This document shows, piece after piece, positions 56,041-64,000 of a stretch of 64,000 nucleotides of DNA. Below the pieces are notes generated by a model, which was not told the origin of the DNA, ran no database searches, and was given only the letters and a program-made list of their open reading frames with translations. Source of the DNA: Bacilli bacterium (GTDB taxonomy: Bacteria > Bacillota_I > Bacilli_A > RF39 > UBA660); the NCBI GenBank assembly GCA_017436345.1, contig JAFSDH010000002.1, positions 1 to 64,000 on the forward strand, in the 5' to 3' direction. The first letter of the stretch is position 1; the number at the start of each line of letters is the position of its first letter. The position numbers and the translations under genes were made by a program.

Positions 56041-57129
56041 ATGGATAATATGGAATTAAATGATTCATTTTTAGAAGAATTAAACTCCATTCTTACTATT
56101 AAAACTGATTATGATAGTAAAGAATATAATTATACTTGGATTGAAATGTTTGAAGATGTAATTCCATATATCGATAATATTCTTAGAAATCCTAAAAGAT
56201 TTATTATAAATGAGGAAGAAGTTGTTAAAGTAGAATTATCCAAAAAAGTAACAGTAGAAAGTATAATTCATTTAACACAGCATACTAACTTAATTCAAGA
56301 TATTGGTGATGATGGAAGTGTTAAACCATCTAAAATATTAAATATAAATAAAGAAGAAAGTTTAGATACGTATGAAAATAGATTTGTATTTACTCTAATT
56401 AAAAATATGAATATGTTTTTTGATCAACACTCATCACAAATATCTGGAGAATCTTATTACATAGATAAAAAAGAAGCTAAATATGAAGCTAATACTAAGA
56501 TAGGAACAGAAGATGTCAAAATATCTATTTTATATTCTTCATATGATAAAAATGTAACTATAAAAGAAGGAAAAGATGGATCTAGTATTGAAGATCGATT
56601 AAAAAGAATTAAGCTACAACTTGATGGATTTACTTGTACAGAACTATATCAAACATTAACACATCTTCATGTTGCAGATGTTCGTTCTCCAATTAGAAAA
56701 ACTAATGTAATTTTGAAAAATCCTAACTTCCAAAAAGCATTTGAGTTATGGAACTTTTTACAAAGTTATGATGAAGATGATTGTGTTGCTGAAAAAACAG
56801 TAAAAGAAATTAATGATATAGGAGATATCAAAGGTCAATTTGATCAATCATTCTTATTAGATTATTTAGCTCTTCATGCTTTGTCAAAGAAAAAGGATCA
56901 AGCATCAGAAAAGAAAGTTATTTCATTAGCGTTATCTAGAGTAATTGAAAATATTCTTGAAATGGATGATGAAATTTTAGAAGATAAAATTAAAAAAGTA
57001 TTTAAAGATGAATTTAAAGCGGCAAAAGCAAAAGTTGATAAAAGAAATGAAAAAATAATAAAAACTTTCCACGATAGATTAATTAGAATGAATGAATCTA
57101 TTGATGAAGCATGTTCATATTTAAAGTAG
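56041..57129 (+). CDS. DUF2357-like partner of the McrB-like ATPase
   Basis: This 362-aa protein has a beta-rich N-terminus and the DUF2357 segment ILNINKEESLDTYENRFVFT (the E-N-R-F-V signature). C-terminal helices follow (VISLALSRVIENILEM). DUF2357 usually precedes a PD-(D/E)xK nuclease domain in McrC-like proteins; I see no E-x-K core after it here, so it is probably nuclease-free. It starts 15 nt after the AAA+ gene with AAGGAGG, consistent with a two-protein machine. Confidence 0.75.
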   Translation: MDNMELNDSFLEELNSILTIKTDYDSKEYNYTWIEMFEDVIPYIDNILRNPKRFIINEEEVVKVELSKKVTVESIIHLTQHTNLIQDIGDDGSVKPSKILNINKEESLDTYENRFVFTLIKNMNMFFDQHSSQISGESYYIDKKEAKYEANTKIGTEDVKISILYSSYDKNVTIKEGKDGSSIEDRLKRIKLQLDGFTCTELYQTLTHLHVADVRSPIRKTNVILKNPNFQKAFELWNFLQSYDEDDCVAEKTVKEINDIGDIKGQFDQSFLLDYLALHALSKKKDQASEKKVISLALSRVIENILEMDDEILEDKIKKVFKDEFKAAKAKVDKRNEKIIKTFHDRLIRMNESIDEACSYLK

Positions 57130-57136
57130 GTGAATT

Positions 57137-57703
57137 ATGAGAAAGATAATAGATAATAAAATATTTAAAATAATATATGGTCTTTTTAAATTTGTATTTA
57201 TTGCTATACTAGTAATTTATATTTCTTTTTTAGCAATTCAAAAATTTAGTGATAGTGGTACTATTATGGGGTATCGACTATATACAATTGCAACAGGATC
57301 AATGGAACCTGAATTAACTGTTGGTGATGTTATTCTTGTTGAAGAAACTAAATTTGAAGATTTGAAGGTAAAAGATGTAATTACATATGAATCCAAAGTA
57401 GCTGGTATGGAAGGAATGATTGTTACCCATAGAATTATTGATATGAATACTGAAACAAAAGAATTAATAACAAGAGGGGATGCAAATGATGCAGATGACC
57501 CACTTATTACTTTTGATCAAGTTCAAGGTAAAGTAACATATAAATTTATGATAATAAGTTTATTAACAAAATTAGTAAGAAATAAAGTAGGATTCTATTT
57601 CTTAGTATTTGTACCATTAGTATTAGTAATATTTTTAGAAATTGCAGATGTTGTAACTCAACCAAAAGATGAAGACGATGAAGATGAAAAAGAAAGTACA
57701 TAA
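57137..57703 (+). CDS. ER-type (SipW-like) signal peptidase
   Basis: This 188-aa peptidase has a first helix (about 14-34), catalytic Ser55 in IATGSMEPEL, His98 in IVTHRII, RGDANDADDP with the catalytic Asp pair and QVQGKV. A second helix is at about 145-172 and the C-terminus is acidic. All expected catalytic residues are present. SipW enzymes cleave TasA/camelysin-type signals, and the following gene encodes such a protein overlapping this one. GTAGGTGA precedes the ATG. Confidence 0.9.
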   Translation: MRKIIDNKIFKIIYGLFKFVFIAILVIYISFLAIQKFSDSGTIMGYRLYTIATGSMEPELTVGDVILVEETKFEDLKVKDVITYESKVAGMEGMIVTHRIIDMNTETKELITRGDANDADDPLITFDQVQGKVTYKFMIISLLTKLVRNKVGFYFLVFVPLVLVIFLEIADVVTQPKDEDDEDEKEST

Positions 57704-58418
57704 GATATATAACAAATTACAAAAGAAAAAAACAGCCATTAAGATAAGAGCATTTATAATGGCTGGTTTCTTACTTGCTGTTAACTCATTTGCTTGGTTT
57801 GTATTTATATCTAATGGTAATGGGAATATAACTGCTGATGTTATATCTTGGGATATCGTATTCTTAGATCAAGAAGAACAAGTAGAAATGTTAGATATTA
57901 ATTTAGATGATTTATATCCTGGTATGTCTAATTTTTCGCGAGATATTGTTGTAAAAAATAGAAGTGACCTAGATGCAACTTTTAAGTATGAGGTAGAAGG
58001 TGTAATAGTGTATGGAAAAGAATATGTAGTAGAAGATTATATTGCTTCTTTACAAAATGATTTCCCTTTTAAAATATCTTTCACACATAACAAAAATGAT
58101 TTAGCAATAGGTGAAAAGTTAAATTTTACTGTTTCAGTAACATGGCCTTTTGAATCAAGTAATGAATATTATAAATTAAATGAACTATATTCATATATGG
58201 ATTTAGTTAATTACTATACATTATCAAATGGAACATATACTAAAGTAAACATTACCGAAAGTAACTTTGATAGTTATGTTAAAAATGGTTTATATGTTGA
58301 AAGTGATGATGCTGATACTTTTTGGGGAGAAACAAGTGTAACCTATAAAGAACAATTCCCTGAAGAAAGCGCTATTACACTAAAAGTAAAATTAATTGTT
58401 ACGCAAAAAGTAAGTTAA
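57669..58418 (+). CDS. TasA-like exported protein, SipW-type signal
   Basis: This 249-aa protein has a basic start, a hydrophobic segment (about 28-45) and NSFAWFVFISNGNGNITADV, the AWF junction of SipW substrates. Its beta domain has DLYPGMSNFSRDIVVKNRSD, matching the L-x-PG-x strand of TasA. It overlaps the peptidase gene, so the two are coupled as an enzyme-substrate pair. Possible starts are 57669, 57678 and 57684; none has a clear ribosome site. Confidence 0.8.
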   Translation: MKTMKMKKKVHKIYNKLQKKKTAIKIRAFIMAGFLLAVNSFAWFVFISNGNGNITADVISWDIVFLDQEEQVEMLDINLDDLYPGMSNFSRDIVVKNRSDLDATFKYEVEGVIVYGKEYVVEDYIASLQNDFPFKISFTHNKNDLAIGEKLNFTVSVTWPFESSNEYYKLNELYSYMDLVNYYTLSNGTYTKVNITESNFDSYVKNGLYVESDDADTFWGETSVTYKEQFPEESAITLKVKLIVTQKVS

Positions 58419-58447
58419 AAAAAGAAGTAAATTTTTACTTCTTTTTT
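58417..58447. terminator. Convergent terminator
   Basis: AAAAAAGAAGTAA (58418-58430) pairs with TTACTTCTTTTTT (58435-58447). It serves the TasA-like gene (plus) and the radical SAM fusion (minus). Confidence 0.8.
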
Positions 58448-59910
58448 ATTTCAATTAAATATGGAGCAATCTCATTATCAGTATTATGATATTCGATATA
58501 ATTAATATTATTATTATTTAAATATTCATGAATTTTTTCACTTTCTATTTTCCCTTCATCATGACCTGGATATATGACAACAAGAATCATTCCCATATTA
58601 TGAATAAGTTTAAATGCTTCTTCAATTGCTTTAATAGTAGTTTCATACTTCGTTGTAATTGTTTTATCTCCACTAGGTAAATATCCTAAGTTAAATAATA
58701 CTAGTGATACTTTCCCAAGATAATCAGATAAATAACTAGTCATATTACTGTGTGAAGAAAGTATTAATTCATAATTATTACAATTATTACTATCTAAAAG
58801 AGTCTTTGTATTATTAATCGCACTTTTCTGAATATCAAATCCAAATACTTTACCAGAACTAACTGTTTTAGAAAGATACAATGTATCATTTCCATTTCCA
58901 GTAGTCGCATCAATAACGATATCATTAGGTTTTATATAAGAATCAATAAGATTATGAACATAATTTAATATTGTTTTACGATAACCTTGATAAGTATTAC
59001 GGCGTTCTAATTCCTTATCTATTTCATTTAAAACCCCAAACTTTTTAATAAGCCATGATGGTTCAATTAAATCATCACTATTAGGATCACCTGTAATACG
59101 ATTAATAACAATGTCTTCCCTCAAATGCTCAATCTGATCACAAACAATGTCCACATATTCTTCTTTACTTAATACATGAAATTTTTCTTTCTCATATAAA
59201 TTAGCTAAAGCAGTATCTTTTAATATATGAAGCATATGTATTTTTATTCCTTGTATATCTAACTTATTTAAAAAAGTAATAGTTTCAATCATCATTTCCT
59301 TAGTTTCATAAGGAAGACCATTAATAATATGAACAACTACATTTATATTTCTTTTTCTAAGTTCTTTTACACAACTAACAAAACAATCTAAATCATGACA
59401 TCTATTTATTAATTTAGAAGTAGATTCATGAATAGTTTGTAAACCAAGTTCAATAGTTAAATAAGTACGTTTACTAAGTTCTTCTAAATAGTCATAGCAT
59501 TCTAAACTTATACTATCAGGGCGTGTTGCAATATTTAAACCAATAACACCATCTATTTTAAGAACTCGTTCATACTTATCTTTTAAAGTATCAATATCCG
59601 CATAAGTATTTGTATTAGCTTGAAAATAACCAATATATTTACTATTAGGCCATTTCCTAAGAATTATATCTCTAATAGAATCAAATTGTTCTTCAAGTGG
59701 TTTTAATACATCTCCAGCAAAGTCACCACTACCAAGTTTAGAACAATATATACATCCTCCATATCCAACTTTTCCATCTTTATTAGGACAAGAAAAGCCA
59801 GCGTTTAAGCTAACTTTAAATACTTTAGAATTAAATTTATTTTTATAAAAATAATCAAGTGTATAATATCTCTTATTAGAATTTGTATACTTAAATATAT
59901 TCTTTTTCAT
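58435..59910 (-). CDS. Fusion: radical SAM enzyme (YtqA/MnmL) plus tRNA methyltransferase (YtqB/MnmM)
   Basis: This 491-aa protein has a radical SAM domain of the YtqA family (about 1-300), with Cys41, Cys53 and Cys56 (C-x11-C-x2-C in FSCPNK and GGCIYCSK), YFQANTNTYAD and GLNIATRPDS. A class I methyltransferase of the YtqB family follows (about 305-491): VIDATTGNGNDTLYLS, VFGFDIQKSAI and LVLFNLGYLPSGD. In Bacillus the two are adjacent genes implicated in converting cmnm5 to mnm5 at tRNA wobble uridine; here they form one chain. The names MnmL/MnmM rest on recalled literature. The start abuts the patatin gene stop, so the two are cotranscribed. Confidence 0.88.
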   Translation of the reverse strand: MKKNIFKYTNSNKRYYTLDYFYKNKFNSKVFKVSLNAGFSCPNKDGKVGYGGCIYCSKLGSGDFAGDVLKPLEEQFDSIRDIILRKWPNSKYIGYFQANTNTYADIDTLKDKYERVLKIDGVIGLNIATRPDSISLECYDYLEELSKRTYLTIELGLQTIHESTSKLINRCHDLDCFVSCVKELRKRNINVVVHIINGLPYETKEMMIETITFLNKLDIQGIKIHMLHILKDTALANLYEKEKFHVLSKEEYVDIVCDQIEHLREDIVINRITGDPNSDDLIEPSWLIKKFGVLNEIDKELERRNTYQGYRKTILNYVHNLIDSYIKPNDIVIDATTGNGNDTLYLSKTVSSGKVFGFDIQKSAINNTKTLLDSNNCNNYELILSSHSNMTSYLSDYLGKVSLVLFNLGYLPSGDKTITTKYETTIKAIEEAFKLIHNMGMILVVIYPGHDEGKIESEKIHEYLNNNNINYIEYHNTDNEIAPYLIEIKKK

Positions 59911-59911
59911 T

Positions 59912-61144
59912 TTAACTTATTGTATATAAATACAAAGCTCCCATAAATTCTTTAGGAAATAATACACTTAAATCTGCGATTTCTTTATGATACTCAATAG
60001 GTTCTAACATAAATTTGTATATTGATTTAACTATATGTTTTCTATTTATAGCTTTATCAAAATTAAGTTTTTTTAATTGATTTATATTAATTAATTCTTT
60101 ATCATCATAATTCTCAAATTTAACTTTTAAAATATGATTAAACATACTAATATCGTATACTTTATAATTAGGTATTTCAAATATTTCACCTAAGAACTCA
60201 ATACTTTTATCCATTGTTTTTTTATCATTAAAAGAATTTTTAATAAGTCTTTTATAAAAAGTAATAGAAGTAAGTTGATTAATAGTTCTTTTTCCGTTAA
60301 TACCAATCATTCTTTTAGCTACATAAGCATATTCAGAACCATATTTTTTATAGTTTTTGTCAAGATCATTTCTCTTAAAAGTATAATAGTCTCCATCTAA
60401 TTTTCCATATGCTTTCATCGTATCGTTATAACCAATTTTCATATTTCTTTTAATAAGTTTCTTATCAAAAACTAAAAAACTACCAAGTTCACAACTAGGT
60501 TTAATATAAGTAACTTTAACATCTTTATTTTTAACACTTCTTCTAATACCAATACTATCAAGTTCAACAGCAATAACTTCTGTTGCTCCCATATCAATTG
60601 CTAAATTAATTGGTAAATTATCATAATATCCACCATCAATAAATTTATCTCCGTCAATCTCTTTCATTTCAAAAGCTGGAAAACAAGATGTTGATGCGAC
60701 GATGTAATCATACATTTTATTCTTTTTAGTTTTATTTTTCGTTGCAAAATGTGGTTCTCTATCACTTAAATTATAAGAAACTACGCCATATTTAATCTTT
60801 GACTTGTAAAGTTTATCAATATTAATCCATCTTCTAACAAAGGTTTCATAGTTTTCAGTATCAATTCCTGTTTTATTAATAAAGTTTTTACTATAAAATT
60901 TAATTGCATTTTTTAACTCTTTCATTTCTTCTAAATCAGAACCAAATAATTTATAAAAATCTGTAGTAAGCCAAAGTCTCTTTCCTCGATAGTAAGTATC
61001 TTGTACAACTAAAGCACCATTAAGCGCTCCTATCGAAGTACCTGTAACAATATCAAAATCTATATTTAGCTTTTTTAAAGCTTTCCAAACACCCATTTGA
61101 TAAGCTCCTTTAGCTCCTCCACCAGCAAGTACTAATGCTCTCAT
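59912..61144 (-). CDS. Patatin-like phospholipase
   Basis: This 410-aa protein has the oxyanion motif AGGGAKGAYQMG (about 7-18), catalytic Ser37 in VTGTSIGALNGAL and the catalytic Asp in FIDGGYYDNLP. The core (about 1-200) is complete. About 200 C-terminal residues form an additional helical domain with no recognised match. It is a serine lipid acyl hydrolase, probably cytoplasmic or membrane-associated. It lies directly upstream of the radical SAM fusion on the same strand. Confidence 0.87.
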   Translation of the reverse strand: MRALVLAGGGAKGAYQMGVWKALKKLNIDFDIVTGTSIGALNGALVVQDTYYRGKRLWLTTDFYKLFGSDLEEMKELKNAIKFYSKNFINKTGIDTENYETFVRRWINIDKLYKSKIKYGVVSYNLSDREPHFATKNKTKKNKMYDYIVASTSCFPAFEMKEIDGDKFIDGGYYDNLPINLAIDMGATEVIAVELDSIGIRRSVKNKDVKVTYIKPSCELGSFLVFDKKLIKRNMKIGYNDTMKAYGKLDGDYYTFKRNDLDKNYKKYGSEYAYVAKRMIGINGKRTINQLTSITFYKRLIKNSFNDKKTMDKSIEFLGEIFEIPNYKVYDISMFNHILKVKFENYDDKELININQLKKLNFDKAINRKHIVKSIYKFMLEPIEYHKEIADLSVLFPKEFMGALYLYTIS

Positions 61145-61266
61145 ATTTCCTTCACCACTTAAATTATATCAAATATTGTATGAAAAAAGAATAAAAATGT
61201 TATATCTCTAGAATATATATGTTATAATAAATTATAGTAGAGTAAAAAGAATATGAGGGTGATTGT

Positions 61267-63759
61267 ATGTATAATTTAGGGCAACATTTCACAATTCAAC
61301 CAAACAACTTAAAAGCATCAGGTGATGTGACTTTTGAGGGAAGTAAGTATCGTATTACTGTTTTAACTGAAAGATTACTTCGCCTAGAGTATAGTGAAAT
61401 AGGTCGCTTTTCGGACGATTCAACACAATTAGTTGTAAATCGTGTTTTTGACAAGCCTGAATTTGAAGTAAAACAAGATAATTTATTTTTAGAAATACGT
61501 ACTAAATATTTCTCTTTAACATATTCAAAAAATTCACCATTTAAAGGTACTAGTGTTAATTCAATGAAAAATTTACGAGTTCAATTAAATGGAACAGAAT
61601 CAATTTGGAGTTATGGACATCCTGAAGTAAGAAATTTCTATGGATGTAATTCTACTCTAGATAGTTTCAATAAAAAAGAAACGATTAATAAAGGATTATA
61701 TTCAATCGAAGGATTTGTATCACTAGATGATTCTAATTCTTTAAGATTTGATTATGATGGAACTGTAAAAATAAATAATGAAGAAGATAAAAGTTATACG
61801 GATATATATTTATTTATGTATGGAAAAGACTTTGGTTTTTGTATCCAAGATTATTTTAAATTAACTGGAATGCCATCGCTTATACCTAGATATGCTTTAG
61901 GAAACTGGTGGTGTCGTAATTTACCATATACACAAAATGAGATTATTAAACTATCAGAAAAATTTAATGATAATGGAATGCCTCTTTCAGTTTTATTACT
62001 TGATAAAGATTGGCATTTTAGACAAAGACCATATGTTGAAGAAGTACCTGAAGAAGAAAAAAATAGAACAGTAAAAGAACAAGCTTTAGTTACTAATATG
62101 GGTGAAAAAATATATGATACTGGTTATACTTTTAATACTGATTTAATTCCAAATCCAAGAAAAATGGTTGAAGATTTACATCAAAAAGGTATTAGAGTAG
62201 GACTACATACTAATCCTAAAGATGGTATTAGAGATTATGAATATTTCTTTGAGGAAATAAAAAAATATATAACTCCCGATGAAGAAGGAAAAATTCCTTT
62301 TGCTCCATATGATCCAAAATATATTGATATTTATTTGAAAATACTAATACATCCTTTAGAAGGATTAGGAATAGATTTCTTTTGGAATGATTATAAAGAA
62401 GATAGTAAAGATCCAAAACAAACATGGCTATTAAATCATTATTTATATAAGGATTTAGCACGCCTTCCTGAAAAAAGAGGAATGATTCTTGGTAGAAGTG
62501 GAATGATTGCCGCTCATCGTTATCCAGTATTATACTCAGGAAAAACTAAAGTAAGTTGGGATAACTTCAAAACCATTCCATTCTTTAATCTGTCAGCTTC
62601 CAATATTGGAGTATGCTGGTGGAGTCATGATATAGGTGGTTATAATGAAGGAATTGAAGATAGTGAATTATATATTCGTTCAGTTCAACTTGGAGTATTT
62701 TCTCCAATTTTAAGATTCCATTCTGATAAAGGAAAATATTATAAAAGAGAACCATGGCGTTGGGATAAAAAAACATTTGAAATAGTTGATGATTATCTAA
62801 GATTAAGACATGAATTAATGACATATTTGTACACAGAAGCTTATGAATATTATTCAAAAGGAACTATGATATTCCAACCACTATACTACTTATATCCTAA
62901 GTTTTATGATGATGATGTTTATCGTAATGAATATTTCTTTGGTCGTCAATTATTTGTAACACCAATATTAAATAAAAGAGACTTAGTAATGAATAGAACT
63001 ATCCATCATTTCTTTTTACCAGATGGAACTTGGTATGATTTTTTCACTGGTCAAAAATATATTGGTAAACATAAATATATTGCATTCTATAAAGAAGAAG
63101 ATTATCCTGTTTTTGCCAAAGCAGGGGCTATTATTCCGCTATCAAAGAAAAGCAATGTTAATAACACCTCAGCGCCAACTGACTTAGAAATACAAGTGTT
63201 TGCTGGTGAAAGTAATAATTATGTAATGTATGAAGATGATGGTATTAGTTCTTTATATAAAGAAGGATATTTCTTAAAAACAGAAATTTCTTATAACTAT
63301 ATGCCAAATAATTATACTGTTATTGTAAGAGCTATTGAAGGTAAAAGTGGTATAATTCCTGATAAGAGAAACTATACAATTAGATTTAGAAATACAAGAC
63401 AAACAGAAACAGTAAGTGTATATTTTAATGAAGATAAATTAGAAGAAACACACTATAATGATAATAATGACTTTGTTGTTGAAATAAAAGATGTACCAAC
63501 TGTGGGTCAACTAACAGTTAGCGTAAAAGGTCCAGACATTGAAACAAGTGCTGTTCACGTAATGCAAGATGACTTAGATGATATATTAAATAACCTACAA
63601 ATACAAACAGTATTAAAAGAAGAAATAGGTAAAATAATATTTAGTACTGATGATTTAAGAATTAAAAAGATTAATCTAACTAAGCTAAAGAAAAAAGGAT
63701 TAGACCAATCTTTTGTAAAATTATTTAAGAAATTACTTGAATATATGGATCAAATTTAA
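61267..63759 (+). CDS. GH31 family glycosidase (alpha-glucosidase/alpha-xylosidase type)
   Basis: This 830-aa protein has an N-terminal beta domain (about 20-200) and a TIM barrel with GNWWCRNLPYTQNEI, the nucleophile Asp375 in GIDFFWNDYKED and RGMILGRSGMIAAHRYPVLYSG. SWDNFKTIPFFNLSASNIGVCWWSHDIGGYN contains the acid/base region. C-terminal beta domains and a helical tail (about 770-830) follow. The usual W-x-D-M-N-E of GH31 reads WNDYKE. No signal peptide is present, so it acts in the cytoplasm. An extended -10 TGTTATAAT ends at 61228. Confidence 0.9.
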   Translation: MYNLGQHFTIQPNNLKASGDVTFEGSKYRITVLTERLLRLEYSEIGRFSDDSTQLVVNRVFDKPEFEVKQDNLFLEIRTKYFSLTYSKNSPFKGTSVNSMKNLRVQLNGTESIWSYGHPEVRNFYGCNSTLDSFNKKETINKGLYSIEGFVSLDDSNSLRFDYDGTVKINNEEDKSYTDIYLFMYGKDFGFCIQDYFKLTGMPSLIPRYALGNWWCRNLPYTQNEIIKLSEKFNDNGMPLSVLLLDKDWHFRQRPYVEEVPEEEKNRTVKEQALVTNMGEKIYDTGYTFNTDLIPNPRKMVEDLHQKGIRVGLHTNPKDGIRDYEYFFEEIKKYITPDEEGKIPFAPYDPKYIDIYLKILIHPLEGLGIDFFWNDYKEDSKDPKQTWLLNHYLYKDLARLPEKRGMILGRSGMIAAHRYPVLYSGKTKVSWDNFKTIPFFNLSASNIGVCWWSHDIGGYNEGIEDSELYIRSVQLGVFSPILRFHSDKGKYYKREPWRWDKKTFEIVDDYLRLRHELMTYLYTEAYEYYSKGTMIFQPLYYLYPKFYDDDVYRNEYFFGRQLFVTPILNKRDLVMNRTIHHFFLPDGTWYDFFTGQKYIGKHKYIAFYKEEDYPVFAKAGAIIPLSKKSNVNNTSAPTDLEIQVFAGESNNYVMYEDDGISSLYKEGYFLKTEISYNYMPNNYTVIVRAIEGKSGIIPDKRNYTIRFRNTRQTETVSVYFNEDKLEETHYNDNNDFVVEIKDVPTVGQLTVSVKGPDIETSAVHVMQDDLDDILNNLQIQTVLKEEIGKIIFSTDDLRIKKINLTKLKKKGLDQSFVKLFKKLLEYMDQI

Positions 63760-63765
63760 TATAAT
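63737..63765 (+). promoter_or_regulatory. Promoter of the T-box transcript
   Basis: TTGAAT (63737-63742), 17 bp and TATAAT (63760-63765). The -35 and spacer lie inside the last codons of the GH31 gene. Confidence 0.72.
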
Positions 63766-63774
63766 ACACTTAAT

Positions 63775-63976
63775 TGCTGTGAAAAGTAGTAATAGATTGA
63801 TTATTTATAGAGAGTTAGTGGTTGGTGGAAACTAATAGTATAGATTTATGAACTTGTTTCACATGAAAGCAAATCGTAAGTCGCGTTAAGACATAGAGGT
63901 ATATTAAGAGAATTCTTATATATAAATTAAGGTGGTACCACGATCATTCGTCCTTATGGAAGAATGGTCGTTTTTT
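63775..63976 (+). promoter_or_regulatory. T-box riboswitch, probably leucine-responsive
   Basis: A Stem I region with AGAGAGTTAG and GGTTGGTGGAAACTAA is followed by the T-box sequence AAGGTGGTACCACG (63929-63942). A terminator follows: CGATCATTC (63941-63949) with GAATGGTCG (63962-63970), then T residues. The TGGT bulge fits a tRNA with A at position 73. In the specifier region GAACTTG, the triplet after GAA reads CTT (Leu), but this assignment is tentative without folding. Uncharged tRNA would favour read-through into the next gene. Confidence 0.88.
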
Positions 63977-63991
63977 GTTTTAGGAGGAAAT

Positions 63992-64000
63992 ATGATTGGT
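63992..64000 (+). CDS. Start of the T-box controlled gene (cut by the window end)
   Basis: AGGAGG at 63983-63988 precedes ATGATTGGT (Met-Ile-Gly). Only three codons are visible, so the product cannot be identified; an aminoacyl-tRNA synthetase, amino-acid transporter or biosynthesis gene is expected from the T-box. Confidence 0.5.

Noticed and set aside
54487..57129. McrBC-type restriction system
   Set aside because: No nuclease core is visible in the partner, the ATPase has a membrane anchor, and the context is export genes. Kept as an open finding rather than a restriction call.

Overview
The window is very AT-rich, gene-dense DNA that uses the standard code (TGG for Trp, TGA as stop), with strong AGGAGG ribosome sites, sigma-A promoters, short hairpin-plus-T terminators, a T-box and sortase/SipW-type export genes. 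This suggests a low-GC Bacillota, probably an uncultured gut Bacilli lineage close to the Mollicutes-like (RF39) groups; the taxonomic placement is inference. LAYOUT: 1-91 is the end of a 5S rRNA. 0.2-8.2 kb is housekeeping: a GdpP-like DHH phosphodiesterase, the t6A operon tsaE-tsaB-rimI-tsaD, RNase R and a HelD-like helicase. 8.3-10.3 kb holds a thioester/Cna-B adhesin with its sortase. 10.3-28.2 kb is the most unusual part. 28.4-36.4 kb has a DUF5305-like membrane protein, pcrA, a nucleotidyltransferase, ligA, an M15 peptidase and a membrane protein. 36.4-58.4 kb is a large export locus: several TasA/camelysin-like proteins, two active-looking ER-type (SipW-like) signal peptidases plus one lacking the catalytic residues, a 2754-aa beta-helix protein, and a membrane-anchored McrB-like AAA+ ATPase paired with a DUF2357 protein. 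58.4-63.8 kb has a radical-SAM/methyltransferase fusion (MnmL-MnmM type), a patatin and a GH31 glycosidase. The window ends in a T-box leader. MAIN DISCOVERY: a minus-strand ABC-transporter operon (NMT1/THI5-like substrate-binding protein, ATPase, permease) has been cut at three different places by three separate insertions. Each insertion carries one serine recombinase next to one end plus plus-strand cargo, and no replication or transfer genes. Element A (about 3.3 kb, inside the ATPase gene) carries two membrane/exported proteins. Element B (about 6.6 kb, inside the binding-protein gene) carries malQ, a nucleotidase-nucleoside hydrolase fusion, a DUF5662-like protein and an aminotransferase-GNAT fusion. 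Element C (about 5.5 kb, inside the same gene 147 bp further upstream) carries an MgtC-like protein, an adhesin, a sortase and a membrane protein. Removing each element at a 4-5 bp shared core rejoins the host genes exactly in frame, giving a 330-aa binding protein and a 248-aa ATPase with no internal stops. Joining each element's own ends gives a 36-46 bp imperfect palindrome centred on a dinucleotide (TC, TC, CC), the expected form of a serine-integrase attP. HOW IT FITS TOGETHER: in the sequenced state the transporter cannot be made. The surviving frames suggest either recent insertion or reversible excision that would switch the transporter on while releasing cargo circles. The adhesin/sortase pair in element C is related to the chromosomal pair at 8.3-10.3 kb, so the elements may distribute variants of host surface and metabolic genes.
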